A stretch of 64,000 bases of DNA from Nocardioides sp. InS609-2. GTDB lineage: Bacteria > Actinomycetota > Actinomycetes > Propionibacteriales > Nocardioidaceae. The DNA lies in assembly GCF_023208195.1 (NCBI RefSeq), contig NZ_CP060034.1:1178001-1242000 (forward strand), given 5' to 3'. Shown piece by piece: positions 46,699-54,751 of this stretch. The notes under the pieces were generated by a model. The model saw only the letters and a program-made list of their open reading frames with translations, had not been told where the DNA came from and made no database searches. The translations under genes were made by a program, and so were the position numbers. The stretch's first letter is position 1; every line of letters starts with the position of its first letter.

Positions 46699-47567
46699 GC
46701 TACGACTACGACTGGTGTGGCCACGACGGCTGCGGCGCCCCCATAGAGCGGTGGTCCCGCGAGTGGAAGCACCGCAAGTTCGAGCTCGACACCGACCACA
46801 AGGCCGTCCCCCAGCAGCCCGTCGGACCCGTCGAAGAGGGCCTTCACATGCGGGCCACTCGGTACGCGGAGGCGCTCGTCGTTGCTGCGGCCGCGGACGA
46901 GCGGATCACAGCGCTGACCGAGCTGCTGGTGCAGCACGAGTTCTACCGGACCCAGGCCGAGCAGGCACTGTCGATGGTGCAGGAGGACCCCCAGTTCGGC
47001 ACCGTGTGGGCGCCCACCGGCCCCGAACCTGACGAGGGTGTGTCGGCGCTGCTGTGCCTCACCACCGGCATGGTCTACCGCCGCCGGCAGTACGGCACCG
47101 GCTGGCAGCGCGCCGAGCACAACCCGTCCACTGCCACCGGCTACGAGTGGCCCATTCAGGACGCCGGCCCGTTCATTGCATGGAGGGACTCCTATGGGTT
47201 CGACGCTGTACTGCGGCAGGCACGTAAGGACGAGACCGAGTTCGACGCCCTCCACCGCAAGCTCTACGGCGAGCCCGGCTACCACGGCGAGAGGGGCACC
47301 TGGGGTGGCCGGCCACCGTTGGCTGAGGCCATCGACCGCATTCTGATGGCCCGTAGCACCAAGTGGGCCGAGCAGAACGATCGCGCACTGGCCGCCGAGC
47401 GCAAGTTGGCCCAGCTGCGCCGATCCCTTGAGTATCTCGAGCCCGACGACACCCAGCAGTGGCCAGCGACCCAGGACGGCGACGACGAGCTGCGCGACGT
47501 GGCCGTGATCGACCTGCAGCGCGTGCACGACCTGCTCGACAGGCCGGAGCATGGCGGTGCCTCGTGA
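46695..47567 (+). CDS. Hypothetical phage protein
   Basis: 290 residues. N-terminal CGHDGCGAPIERW could bind metal; the middle has two helical segments (RATRYAEALVVAAAADERITALTELL) and the C-terminus WAEQNDRALAAERKLAQLRRSLEYL looks coiled coil. No recognised family. ATGA overlap; GTGA overlap with the exonuclease gene downstream. Confidence 0.65.
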   Translation: MSYDYDWCGHDGCGAPIERWSREWKHRKFELDTDHKAVPQQPVGPVEEGLHMRATRYAEALVVAAAADERITALTELLVQHEFYRTQAEQALSMVQEDPQFGTVWAPTGPEPDEGVSALLCLTTGMVYRRRQYGTGWQRAEHNPSTATGYEWPIQDAGPFIAWRDSYGFDAVLRQARKDETEFDALHRKLYGEPGYHGERGTWGGRPPLAEAIDRILMARSTKWAEQNDRALAAERKLAQLRRSLEYLEPDDTQQWPATQDGDDELRDVAVIDLQRVHDLLDRPEHGGAS

Positions 47568-48445
47568 CCGCCGTGAAGTGGCACGAGGGCCCCATGGTCG
47601 CCCTCGACACCGAGACAACGGGGATCGACCCCTTCGAGGCGCGCATCGTCACCGCCGCCATCGTCCACACCCGCCCCGGTCAGCGACCGACCACCATCCA
47701 GTGGCTCATCGACCCCGGCACCGACATCCCCCAGGAGGCCTCGGACGTCCACGGCTGGACCACCGACAGGCTACGAGAACGACTCCGCGGCCGTGACGCC
47801 CTCCGCCTCACCGGACGCAACGAGATGCCGCTGTCCCGGAAGGGCGCGATCTCCGAGATCGCAGCCCAGGCGTGGACCGCGATGGAGGCCGAGGCCCCGC
47901 TGGTGGTGCATAACGCCGCCTACGACCTCACGCTCCTGGAGACCGAGCTCGGCCGCCAGAGCCTCCAGCCGCTGTCTGACAGGCGTGGTGGGATCCGCGG
48001 CGTCATCGACCCGATGGTCCTGGAGAAGCAGTTCGATGTGTTCCGCAAGAGCTGCTACAAGGCACCGGGCTGCGACGCCGATGCCAAGCTCCACGAGTGC
48101 GGTGGCTGCCGAGGCGGCCGGGTGCAGTGCGGGGGCTGCGGAGTTACGGACCGGACGCTGACGAGTCTCTGCAAGCACTATGGCGTCGTACTCCCGGGTG
48201 CGCACTCGGCTGATGCCGACGCGATTGCCGCGATCCGCCTTGCGGGGAAGCTCGCTGCGGCGTGGCCCGACACCGCGCGTCTCAAGCTGGCCACCCTGCA
48301 CAAGCATCAGGTGACTTGGCGCGCCGAGCAGTCGGACGGCCTGCGCGACTTCTGGAAGCGCAAGCGGGACGAGCGGTGGCGTGAGGTCGACTCCGGGTGG
48401 CCACTGAACAGCCGCGCCACTACCAGCGAGCGGGGTGCGGCATGA
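47564..48445 (+). CDS. DnaQ-like 3'-5' exonuclease (DEDDh) with Cys-rich insert
   Basis: 293 residues. Exo I ALDTETTGIDPF, Exo II VVHNAAYDLTLLE and Exo III GAHSADADAIAA are all present. Between Exo II and III is an insert with seven or more cysteines (CYKAPGCDADAKLHECGGC, RVQCGGCG) that probably binds zinc. GTG start in a GTGA overlap. It may proofread or trim DNA during phage replication. Confidence 0.88.
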   Translation: MTAVKWHEGPMVALDTETTGIDPFEARIVTAAIVHTRPGQRPTTIQWLIDPGTDIPQEASDVHGWTTDRLRERLRGRDALRLTGRNEMPLSRKGAISEIAAQAWTAMEAEAPLVVHNAAYDLTLLETELGRQSLQPLSDRRGGIRGVIDPMVLEKQFDVFRKSCYKAPGCDADAKLHECGGCRGGRVQCGGCGVTDRTLTSLCKHYGVVLPGAHSADADAIAAIRLAGKLAAAWPDTARLKLATLHKHQVTWRAEQSDGLRDFWKRKRDERWREVDSGWPLNSRATTSERGAA

Positions 48446-48702
48446 GCACGGTGTGGCAGGAGAACGCTGCCCGGTTCGCATCCACGCCGGTGTCGTCGAT
48501 CGACATGGAGCGCCGGTCGGCCGTACGTCGGGCGGTCGAGCTGCTCGCTGAGCGTCCGTCGCGGCGCGGGTACGCCCTGTTCGTCCTGGTGCGGTCGGTG
48601 GAGCGGCAGGCCCGCATCGCCGGCGCCGGGTCGATCCCGATCGAACCGTTGTGTGCATGCGGTGAGCGTTGCCTGCACGGCCGCGGGAGTGGTGCCCGAT
48701 GA
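48442..48702 (+). CDS. Small hypothetical phage protein
   Basis: 86 residues with a basic helical middle (RRSAVRRAVELLAERPSRRGYALFVLVRSVER) and cysteines in the tail (CACGERC). ATGA overlap. No recognised family. Confidence 0.6.
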   Translation: MSTVWQENAARFASTPVSSIDMERRSAVRRAVELLAERPSRRGYALFVLVRSVERQARIAGAGSIPIEPLCACGERCLHGRGSGAR

Positions 48703-48828
48703 GTGTCCGTCGAGGAGCCCTACGACGTGCTCGAAGTCGAGCTCGTCGAGGGCCAGATCGAGCGAGTCGAAGTCGTCAGCGTCGATCACTTGCGCGCCGC
48801 TCTCGTCGTCAACGAGGCCAGCTCATGA
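48703..48828 (+). CDS. Very small acidic phage protein
   Basis: 41 residues from GTG, immediately after the previous stop: VSVEEPYDVLEVELVEGQIE..., strongly acidic, beta-strand-like valine alternation. It is kept because its stop overlaps the next start (ATGA), continuing the chain of coupled genes. Confidence 0.55.
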   Translation: MSVEEPYDVLEVELVEGQIERVEVVSVDHLRAALVVNEASS

Positions 48829-48926
48829 CCCGCCGTGACCGCGCCCTCTACGTGCTGGGTGTCGTGCTGGCCGCGTCCACCTTCCTGACCGTGCTCGCCC
48901 TCTTCACGAACGGAACACCCCGATGA
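48825..48926 (+). CDS. Very small single-pass membrane protein
   Basis: 33 residues: MTRRDRALYVLGVVLAASTF and LTVLALFTNG, a basic N-terminus and one transmembrane helix with almost nothing else. Start and stop both overlap neighbouring genes by four nt. Function unknown. Confidence 0.6.
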   Translation: MTRRDRALYVLGVVLAASTFLTVLALFTNGTPR

Positions 48927-49372
48927 ACGCTCAGGTCATACCGGTCACCCGCACCGTCTACATCGAGTCGAAGATCCACATCATCGAGTGCGCCGACTGC
49001 TCGATCGACTTCGGCATCGGCGACGACTTCATGAAGCGCCGACGCGCCGACCACCAGTCGTTCTACTGCCCCAACGGACACAGCCTGTCCTACAAGGGGC
49101 CGAGCGACGCCGAGAAGCGCGCCACCCGAGCCGAGCGTGAGCTCGAGGCCGCCCGGTCGCTAGCTCAGCGTGAGTCCGGCCGCCGTCAGCGTGCTGAGGC
49201 CGACGCCCGCACGTCCGACTACAGGGCGCGTGCAGCGAAGGGGCAGCTGACCAAGACGAAGAAGCGCATCGCGGCTGGGGTCTGCCCGTGTTGCCAGCGG
49301 ACCTTCCAGAATCTCTCGTCCCACATGGCCGGCCAGCACCCGGGCTACGCCGGTGTCGAGGCGACGTCGTGA
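48923..49372 (+). CDS. Zinc-finger phage protein
   Basis: 149 residues: an N-terminal CxxC...CxxxH motif (IIECADCSIDFG, YCPNGHSLSY), a basic coiled-coil middle (AEKRATRAERELEAARSLAQ) and a C-terminal C2H2-type finger (CPCCQRTFQNLSSHMAGQHP). The last motif is typical of actinophage early proteins of unknown function; nucleic-acid binding is likely. ATGA overlap. Confidence 0.72.
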   Translation: MNAQVIPVTRTVYIESKIHIIECADCSIDFGIGDDFMKRRRADHQSFYCPNGHSLSYKGPSDAEKRATRAERELEAARSLAQRESGRRQRAEADARTSDYRARAAKGQLTKTKKRIAAGVCPCCQRTFQNLSSHMAGQHPGYAGVEATS

Positions 49373-50190
49373 CCACCCTGCCGGGCAGCGACCCGACCCC
49401 GACCGACGACCGATGCCCCTACGTGGCCACCGATCCCATCACAACGAGATACCCCCGCGCCGACGACTGGCGATGCGGTCACGACTCTGGCCACTCACAA
49501 ACGCACACGCTCTACAGCGGAGATGGCGAGCGCGAGCTCTACGCGGGATCGTGGATTCTCCCCGCCGAGCGTGCCGCCGACGCCCGCCTGGTAGCCGACG
49601 TCGCGGAGCGCTTCGCCGAGGCCCTGCACCGAGCGATGTGGGGGATCAACGCCATCGAGGGGATGGGTCCGCTCGGCGTCCACCAGCACACCACAGACCC
49701 CGTCGAGCATGCAGCGCAGCGCGAGTTCATTCGTCACTGCCTGCGCTACGTAGAGACCACTACTGGCATTGCTGCCGTGCTGGCTGAGTCCGAGCAGGCC
49801 CGCACCGATGAAGACGCTGAGATGTCGTGGATGGAGCAGGAGACGCTGCGCCGCATCGAACGGGCCAGAGCGGAGGGCGTCACTTCCGAGCAGGCCCGCA
49901 CCGATGCTGAGGTAAGCCACTGGAAGAGCCACGCCGAAGAGGCGGGCCGTGGATTCGCTCGCGTATGCCGCGACTACGCCCGCGTGTCTGCGCAAGTACA
50001 CGAAGCAACTACTCGCGCCGAGTCAGCCGAGGCCCGCACCGAGGTCGCCGTCAGGGAGGCTGCCGAACGCGCGTGGGCCGAGGGGTGGGAGTCGGGTTTT
50101 AGCGACCTCGCCGCGCTCGACATCGACCACCCCGCACCGCCGAGTCACGGCAACCCTTACCGCGACTCCCAGCGCCCGGAGTCGTCATGA
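49369..50190 (+). CDS. Hypothetical phage protein with coiled-coil C-terminus
   Basis: 273 residues. N-terminal CPYVATDPITTRYPRADDWRC resembles short phage domains carrying Cys/His residues; the C-terminal half is a long Glu/Ala-rich helix (SEQARTDEDAEMSWMEQETL, SEQARTDAEVSHWKSHAEEA) with an internal repeat SEQARTD. GTGA overlap. No recognised family. Confidence 0.62.
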   Translation: MTTLPGSDPTPTDDRCPYVATDPITTRYPRADDWRCGHDSGHSQTHTLYSGDGERELYAGSWILPAERAADARLVADVAERFAEALHRAMWGINAIEGMGPLGVHQHTTDPVEHAAQREFIRHCLRYVETTTGIAAVLAESEQARTDEDAEMSWMEQETLRRIERARAEGVTSEQARTDAEVSHWKSHAEEAGRGFARVCRDYARVSAQVHEATTRAESAEARTEVAVREAAERAWAEGWESGFSDLAALDIDHPAPPSHGNPYRDSQRPESS

Positions 50191-50735
50191 CCCAGCTGTC
50201 CGTCACCGAACGCATCGCGTTCATCTGCCACGGCACCCCCATCACCCAAGGCTCCAAAACCCGCAACCGCTACGGCATGCACGACGACAACGCCAAAGTC
50301 CTCAAACCCTGGCGCAAGAAAGTCAGAGAGCACGCCGAAGACGCCACCCGCTACGTCGACCCCTTCACCGGGCCCGTCCAGGTGTGGATCAGGTTCACCT
50401 TCGACCGGCCCCGCTCCCACTACCGCACCGGCCGCAACGCACACCTCCTCCGCACCGGCGCCCCGAGGTTCCCCACGTTCAAGAACGACATCGACAAGCT
50501 GCAACGCGCCGCTTTCGACGCCATGACCGACGCCAAAGTTTGGCTCGACGACGGCCAAGTAGTCGACGTACGCGCACACAAGTTCTACGCCGACGAACAC
50601 GAACTCGCCCTACCCCGGGCCGGCGTCGCCGTCATCGTCGAAGCCCTCCCCACCCCAGACACCTCCCCAGCTGAGGCGGCCTCCCCCGCCCGCCCAGCTG
50701 GGGAGGCCCCCGCCGGACAGGGAGCAGTCCTGTGA
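50187..50735 (+). CDS. rusA: RusA-like Holliday junction resolvase
   Basis: 182 residues. RusA signatures: GTPITQGSKTRNRYG at the N-terminus and the acidic active site NDIDKLQRAAFDAMTDAKVW with LDDGQVVDV. It cleaves four-way junctions made during phage replication and recombination. The Pro/Ala-rich tail overlaps an inverted repeat ahead of the whiB gene. ATGA overlap with the previous gene, GTGA with the next. Confidence 0.88.
   Translation: MTQLSVTERIAFICHGTPITQGSKTRNRYGMHDDNAKVLKPWRKKVREHAEDATRYVDPFTGPVQVWIRFTFDRPRSHYRTGRNAHLLRTGAPRFPTFKNDIDKLQRAAFDAMTDAKVWLDDGQVVDVRAHKFYADEHELALPRAGVAVIVEALPTPDTSPAEAASPARPAGEAPAGQGAVL
50662..50706. repeat. Inverted repeat at the rusA/whiB boundary
   Basis: Perfect 12-bp arms CCTCCCCAGCTG (50662-50673) and CAGCTGGGGAGG (50695-50706) with a 21-nt loop, 25 nt before the whiB GTG. 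In RNA it would make a stable hairpin that could reduce read-through into whiB; in DNA it could be a regulator site. Confidence 0.55.
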
Positions 50736-51025
50736 CCGCAGTGGCCGACGACAGCCCGGTTGACCTCCAGACCGCCTTTCGCTGGGACACCCAACCCTGG
50801 GCCGACAACGCTCTCTGCGCATCCACAGACCCCGAAGCCTTCTTCCCCGAAAAGGGCGGACCCACCCGCGAAGCCAAGTCCGTGTGCACCAGGTGCACGG
50901 TCGCCGCCGAGTGCCTCGACTGGGCCCTCGAGCACAACGAACGGTTCGGCATCTGGGGCGGACTCTCCGAACGCGAACGCCGCCGCCTTGCCACCTCGTC
51001 CAACACCAGTCAGGAAGCGTCATGA
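50732..51025 (+). CDS. WhiB-family iron-sulfur transcription factor
   Basis: 97 residues. The four cluster-binding cysteines are Cys29, Cys52, Cys55 and Cys61 (C-x22-CxxC-x5-C), followed by the G(I/V)WGG turn (GIWGGLSERERRRL). WhiB proteins bind a 4Fe-4S cluster and sigma factor sigma-A. Phage-borne members can repress host whiB2 and exclude superinfection (TM4 WhiB). GTG start in a GTGA overlap. Confidence 0.93.
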   Translation: MTAVADDSPVDLQTAFRWDTQPWADNALCASTDPEAFFPEKGGPTREAKSVCTRCTVAAECLDWALEHNERFGIWGGLSERERRRLATSSNTSQEAS

Positions 51026-51738
51026 CCAAGCCCGACGTCACACCCGAACAGCGCCTCACCATCCTCAAGCACCTCGCAGGCGGCAAGGACCTCGATGTCG
51101 TCGCGACGATCACGCACCGCGACCGGTCCGAGGTCCTCGACGTCGCGTCGCGCCACGGCTACCCCGACCGCGACAAGCTCGCCTGGGCCGCCGGCATCCT
51201 CGAGAAGAAGATCAACGGCGCAGCCGCCCCCACTGAGCACCCCCAGGCCGCCAAGATCCTCGCCCACCAGCAAATCCACACACGTCCTGCCGCCGGTGCC
51301 TCGACCCCGCCGGCGGCAGGACCCGCCACGACGACCGTCAGCGAGCACCACACCCTCATCGACCGTGGCAAGCAGCACCCGTCCAAGCGCATCCAGGCCG
51401 CGGCCAACAAGGTCCTCGACGACCTGGCCCGACTCCGGACCCTGCTGACCGAGGATCACGAGAAGAACGCCGAGCGCCGAAAGGAGCAGGCTGCCAAGGA
51501 CGCCGCCCGGGCCGAGGTCACCCGGCTCGAGAAGCAGCTCGCCGACGCCAAGGCCAAGCTGCGCGGCAAACCTGCCGTCCAGAAGCCGGCACCCGGCGGA
51601 CCCAGCGACGGACCCGCCGCGGCCGACATCCGCGCCTGGGCCGTCGCGAACGACGTCGAGTGCCCCGGTGTCGGCCGCGTGCCCGCCAACGTCCGTGAGG
51701 CGTACAACAACGCACACCAGCACGCCGAGGCGTCCTGA
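51022..51738 (+). CDS. Lsr2-like nucleoid protein with coiled coil
   Basis: 238 residues: an N-terminal helical domain (PEQRLTILKHLAGGKDLDVV), a Pro/Ala linker, a coiled coil (DEHEKNAERRKE-like through TRLEKQLADAKAKL) and a C-terminal segment ADIRAWAVANDVECPGVGRV, PANVREAYNNAH closely resembling the Lsr2 DNA-binding domain, with VGR in place of the RGR AT-hook. It may silence or bridge AT-rich DNA, or counter host Lsr2. ATGA overlap. Confidence 0.75.
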   Translation: MTKPDVTPEQRLTILKHLAGGKDLDVVATITHRDRSEVLDVASRHGYPDRDKLAWAAGILEKKINGAAAPTEHPQAAKILAHQQIHTRPAAGASTPPAAGPATTTVSEHHTLIDRGKQHPSKRIQAAANKVLDDLARLRTLLTEDHEKNAERRKEQAAKDAARAEVTRLEKQLADAKAKLRGKPAVQKPAPGGPSDGPAAADIRAWAVANDVECPGVGRVPANVREAYNNAHQHAEAS

Positions 51739-51962
51739 TGGCCCGCCACGCGAAGACACCCCGCCAACGCGCCGAGGAGCAATTGGCCACCGCGGAGCGC
51801 ACCGTCAAACGGCTCGGCGCCAAGCGGGACCGTCTCGCCGCCGAGCACGCGACCGCCTGCGTCGAGCACGACCAGGCCGTCGTACGCCGCGACTACCTCG
51901 CCACCCACCCCGACCTCGCCAACACCGCACCGAACACCACCTCGACAGGAGACACCGCATGA
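51738..51962 (+). CDS. Small coiled-coil phage protein
   Basis: 74 residues; ERTVKRLGAKRDRLAAEHATA is a basic amphipathic helix likely to dimerise. One-nt overlap with the Lsr2-like gene. No recognised family. Confidence 0.6.
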   Translation: MARHAKTPRQRAEEQLATAERTVKRLGAKRDRLAAEHATACVEHDQAVVRRDYLATHPDLANTAPNTTSTGDTA

Positions 51963-52489
51963 CCACGACCGCCAACATCTCAGCCAAAGGCTGCTCAGGC
52001 ACCGGCATCACCGAGGACCTCGCCCAGACCCTCCACAACAACCTCGGCAAGAAAGTCCTCGCCGTCGTCGAGCTCGTCGCGGAAGCCCGCCAGAAGAAGC
52101 GCAACGGCGACGAGAAGGTCGTGCTGTCCATCCTCACCGTCGAGCCAGCACCCAACGACATGACCGTCGACCACCTCCGCGACCTCGCCCAGCAGTTCTA
52201 CTACGAACGCCAGCTCGCTGCCGGCGAGCAGACTCTCCCTGGGACTGGTGAGGAGATCGAGCCCAAGGTCTCCGAGGTCATCGCCGCCGGCCAACGACAC
52301 ACCGCCCACCCGTACATCGCCTCCGGCCTCGCCGTCGACAACGGAGCCTGCGACGTCTGCGGCCTCATGGAGGACGCCCCCGTGCACGCCGACCGCAGCA
52401 ACCTGGCCAACCCGTTCCTCGTCGACGACAACGACGACGGTCTCAGCGAGGACGAAGGCGACCCCGAGCCCGACGACGACGAGACGTAG
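51959..52489 (+). CDS. Hypothetical phage protein
   Basis: 176 residues. N-terminal SAKGCSGTGITEDLAQTLHN and EKVVLSILTVEPAPNDMTVD, a CDVCGLMEDAPVH motif that may bind zinc, and an acidic C-terminus (DDNDDGLSEDEGDPEPDDDE). Placed just before the helicase gene; a replication-associated role is possible but not shown. ATGA overlap. Confidence 0.62.
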   Translation: MTTTANISAKGCSGTGITEDLAQTLHNNLGKKVLAVVELVAEARQKKRNGDEKVVLSILTVEPAPNDMTVDHLRDLAQQFYYERQLAAGEQTLPGTGEEIEPKVSEVIAAGQRHTAHPYIASGLAVDNGACDVCGLMEDAPVHADRSNLANPFLVDDNDDGLSEDEGDPEPDDDET

Positions 52490-52685
52490 CCCGCAGACCT
52501 GCGGCTGCGGGGTCAAACCCGCCCTACAACTCCATCGCACGGGCAAGGACACCCCACCACGGCTGAACCCCCTTTCGCAGCCCAGGGAGTACCTGCCCCG
52601 CAGCCGCACCCCGCACCACCTGCACCACCCGGTAGCCGGGCAACGACGACCAGGCCACCACCACAACGACTCGAGGGCGAACACG

Positions 52686-54323
52686 TTGACCCACACCGAC
52701 GACCGACCACCCATCGTCGACGACCCACCCCCGCCCTGGGACGACCCAGAGCCAGAGCCAACCGCGCCCCGAACCCGACCAGAGACCGGACGCACACCAC
52801 CCCACGACGCCGCGTTCGAAGCCGCCATCCTCGGCGCCGCGATGAACGAACCAGACGCCGTCACCACCTGCGCCAGCATCATCACCGCCGCAGACTTCTA
52901 CCGCCCCACCCACGAGACCATCTGGCGCACCCTCACCCACCTCCACGGCGCCGGCCAACCCACCACCCCAGCCGCCGTCGTCGCTCACCTCCTCGACACC
53001 GGCCAACTCCGAGACTCCAGCCTCGGCCTCTACATCCACGACCTCGCAGCCCAAGCCTTCGACACCGCCGGCTCAGTCGAGTTCTACGCCCACCGCGTCG
53101 ACTCCCTCGCCCGCCGCCGCCGCGCCATCACCGCCCACGAACGAAACCTCCAACGCCTCTGGTCCCCCGGCGCCGACGCGGACGTCGACCAAGCCCTCAA
53201 CGACACCGCCGCCGCCATGACCGAAGCCCGCGACAACCTCGCCGGCCTCCCCGTCCCCACCACCTGGACACCCGTCAACCTCGCCCAGGTCCTCGCCGGC
53301 GACTACCTCGACCCACCACCCACCATGCTCCGCCGCACCGACGGCATCCCCCTCCTCTACGACGGCGCCGTCCACTCCATCTCCGGCGAATCCGAATCCG
53401 GCAAAACCTGGCTCACCCTCATCGCCGCACTACAGCTCGTCCAAGCCGCCCTCAACGTCGTGTTCATCGACTTCGAAGACCGCGCCGACCGCGTCATCGG
53501 CCGACTCGTGGCCCTCGGAGCCACCCCCGACCAGATCCGCGACCACTTCTCCTACGTACGCCCAGACAGACCCCTCGACGACGACGGCCGCGCACAACTC
53601 GCACCAGCCCTCCACAACGCCTCACTCGTCATCGTCGACGGCGTCACCGAAGCCATGACCATGCACGGCTTCGACCTCAACTCCAACGCCGACTCCGCCC
53701 TCTTCCAAGGCCTCATCCCCCGCTGGATCGCCGACCACGGCCCCGCCGTCGTCCTCATCGACCACGTCGTCAAGGACAAGGAGAAGCAAGGCCGCTTCGC
53801 CCTCGGCGCCCAACACAAGCTCGCCGGCCTCGACGGAGTCGCCTACATCGTCACCATGATTCAGCCTTTCGCCCGCGGAAAGCGCGGACTCGCCAAGGTC
53901 GAGATCGGCAAGGACCGACCAGGCCACGTCCGCGAGCACGCCTTCGGCAAAACCATCGCCGAGTTCACCCTCGACGCATCCGTCTCCGACACCATCCTCA
54001 CCGCCACCCTCGCACCCCCCGGAGAAGCCTCCGGACGCCGCGGCGAGACCTTCGAACCCACCTACCTCATGGAGAAGATCAGCCGCGCCGTACAGCTCAC
54101 CCCAGGCCTGTCGAAGAAGGCCATCGAAGACCTCGTCTCCGGCAAGGCAGCCACCAAACGCCTCGCGCTCGAGCTCCTCGTCACCCGCGGCTACATCGGG
54201 ACCAAGCAGGAGTCACGCGGCCGGGTCAGCCACCACCACATGAAGGCGTACTACCAGTCCGAGGACAGCACCGCTCCCGACGAGCACTCGGCTCTTCACG
54301 ACCACGAGGAGGAGGCGTCATGA
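52686..54323 (+). CDS. Replicative helicase: DnaB-N-like plus RepA-type AAA ATPase
   Basis: About 545 residues. An N-terminal DnaB-like helical domain (AAFEAAILGAAMNEPDAV, LGLYIHDLAAQAFDTAG) is fused to a RecA/RepA-type ATPase with Walker A SGESESGKTWLT, Walker B ASLVIVDGV and LIDHVVKDKEK, followed by a winged-helix-like tail. TTG at 52686 was chosen because GAGGG lies 8 nt upstream; the frame is open further upstream, so the start is uncertain. The strand is extremely C-rich. Confidence 0.82.
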   Translation: MTHTDDRPPIVDDPPPPWDDPEPEPTAPRTRPETGRTPPHDAAFEAAILGAAMNEPDAVTTCASIITAADFYRPTHETIWRTLTHLHGAGQPTTPAAVVAHLLDTGQLRDSSLGLYIHDLAAQAFDTAGSVEFYAHRVDSLARRRRAITAHERNLQRLWSPGADADVDQALNDTAAAMTEARDNLAGLPVPTTWTPVNLAQVLAGDYLDPPPTMLRRTDGIPLLYDGAVHSISGESESGKTWLTLIAALQLVQAALNVVFIDFEDRADRVIGRLVALGATPDQIRDHFSYVRPDRPLDDDGRAQLAPALHNASLVIVDGVTEAMTMHGFDLNSNADSALFQGLIPRWIADHGPAVVLIDHVVKDKEKQGRFALGAQHKLAGLDGVAYIVTMIQPFARGKRGLAKVEIGKDRPGHVREHAFGKTIAEFTLDASVSDTILTATLAPPGEASGRRGETFEPTYLMEKISRAVQLTPGLSKKAIEDLVSGKAATKRLALELLVTRGYIGTKQESRGRVSHHHMKAYYQSEDSTAPDEHSALHDHEEEAS

Positions 54324-54751
54324 CGTCACCCAGCGCATACACGCACACCGAATCCACACCGGACGACCTCGTCCCACCTCGTCCCGCAGGCTCGGTATAT
54401 CACCAGACGCATACCGACCAGGCGAGCGGGCATCTTCTGCCAGAAACCACCGAAATCCAGCCAAATCGACCTCGTCCCCACCTCGTCCCCACCTCGTCCC
54501 CCGATCGGGGACGACCTCAACAGCGACCTCGTCCCTCGTCCCCCTCCCCTCTGGGGGACGAGGTCGCCGAGACGTCCAAAACACACCACACCCCCACCAC
54601 CAGCTCGTCCCCCGCTACCGGGACGACCTCGAACCACACCCGCCGGCACCAGACCGAACACCTCCTCCTAGCTGCCCAGGTCGCCCGCATCACCGGCGAC
54701 GGACCCAGCACCCTCGCCCTCCTACTCACCTGCTCGAGGTGCCGGTCGTGA
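54320..54751 (+). CDS. Low-complexity hypothetical protein spanning the iteron region
   Basis: 143 residues, Pro/Ser/Thr/His-rich, with a short hydrophobic C-terminal part (HLLLAAQVARITGDGPSTLALLLTC). The N-terminal 100 codons are largely dictated by repeated CTCGTCCC words in the DNA, so the protein may be secondary to a DNA function. It is retained because of its ATGA and GTGA overlaps. Confidence 0.45.
   Translation: MTSPSAYTHTESTPDDLVPPRPAGSVYHQTHTDQASGHLLPETTEIQPNRPRPHLVPTSSPDRGRPQQRPRPSSPSPLGDEVAETSKTHHTPTTSSSPATGTTSNHTRRHQTEHLLLAAQVARITGDGPSTLALLLTCSRCRS
54368..54628. other. Iteron cluster, candidate phage replication origin
   Basis: Eight direct copies of CTCGTCCC start at 54368, 54378, 54471, 54482, 54493, 54528, 54535 and 54604; one inverted copy GGGACGAG is at 54555 and two imperfect inverted GGGACGACC words are near 54508 and 54620. 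Three copies repeat at exactly 11 bp. The stretch 54391-54470 between groups is the most AT-rich in the area. It lies right after the helicase gene. Confidence 0.6.

Noticed and set aside
52248..52685. Upstream extension of the helicase frame
   Set aside because: It overlaps the preceding gene heavily and has no start with a ribosome-binding site; TTG at 52686 with GAGGG is preferred, though not proven.
54368..54628. Repeated CTCGTCCC words as a CRISPR array
   Set aside because: Repeats are 8 bp, irregularly spaced, in both orientations and lie inside an open frame; no cas gene is near.
54326..54661. Minus-strand gene of 111 codons across the iteron region
   Set aside because: The repeated GDEV/RGTRW pattern just mirrors the DNA iterons; there is no ribosome-binding site and the plus-strand frame is joined to its neighbours by overlaps.
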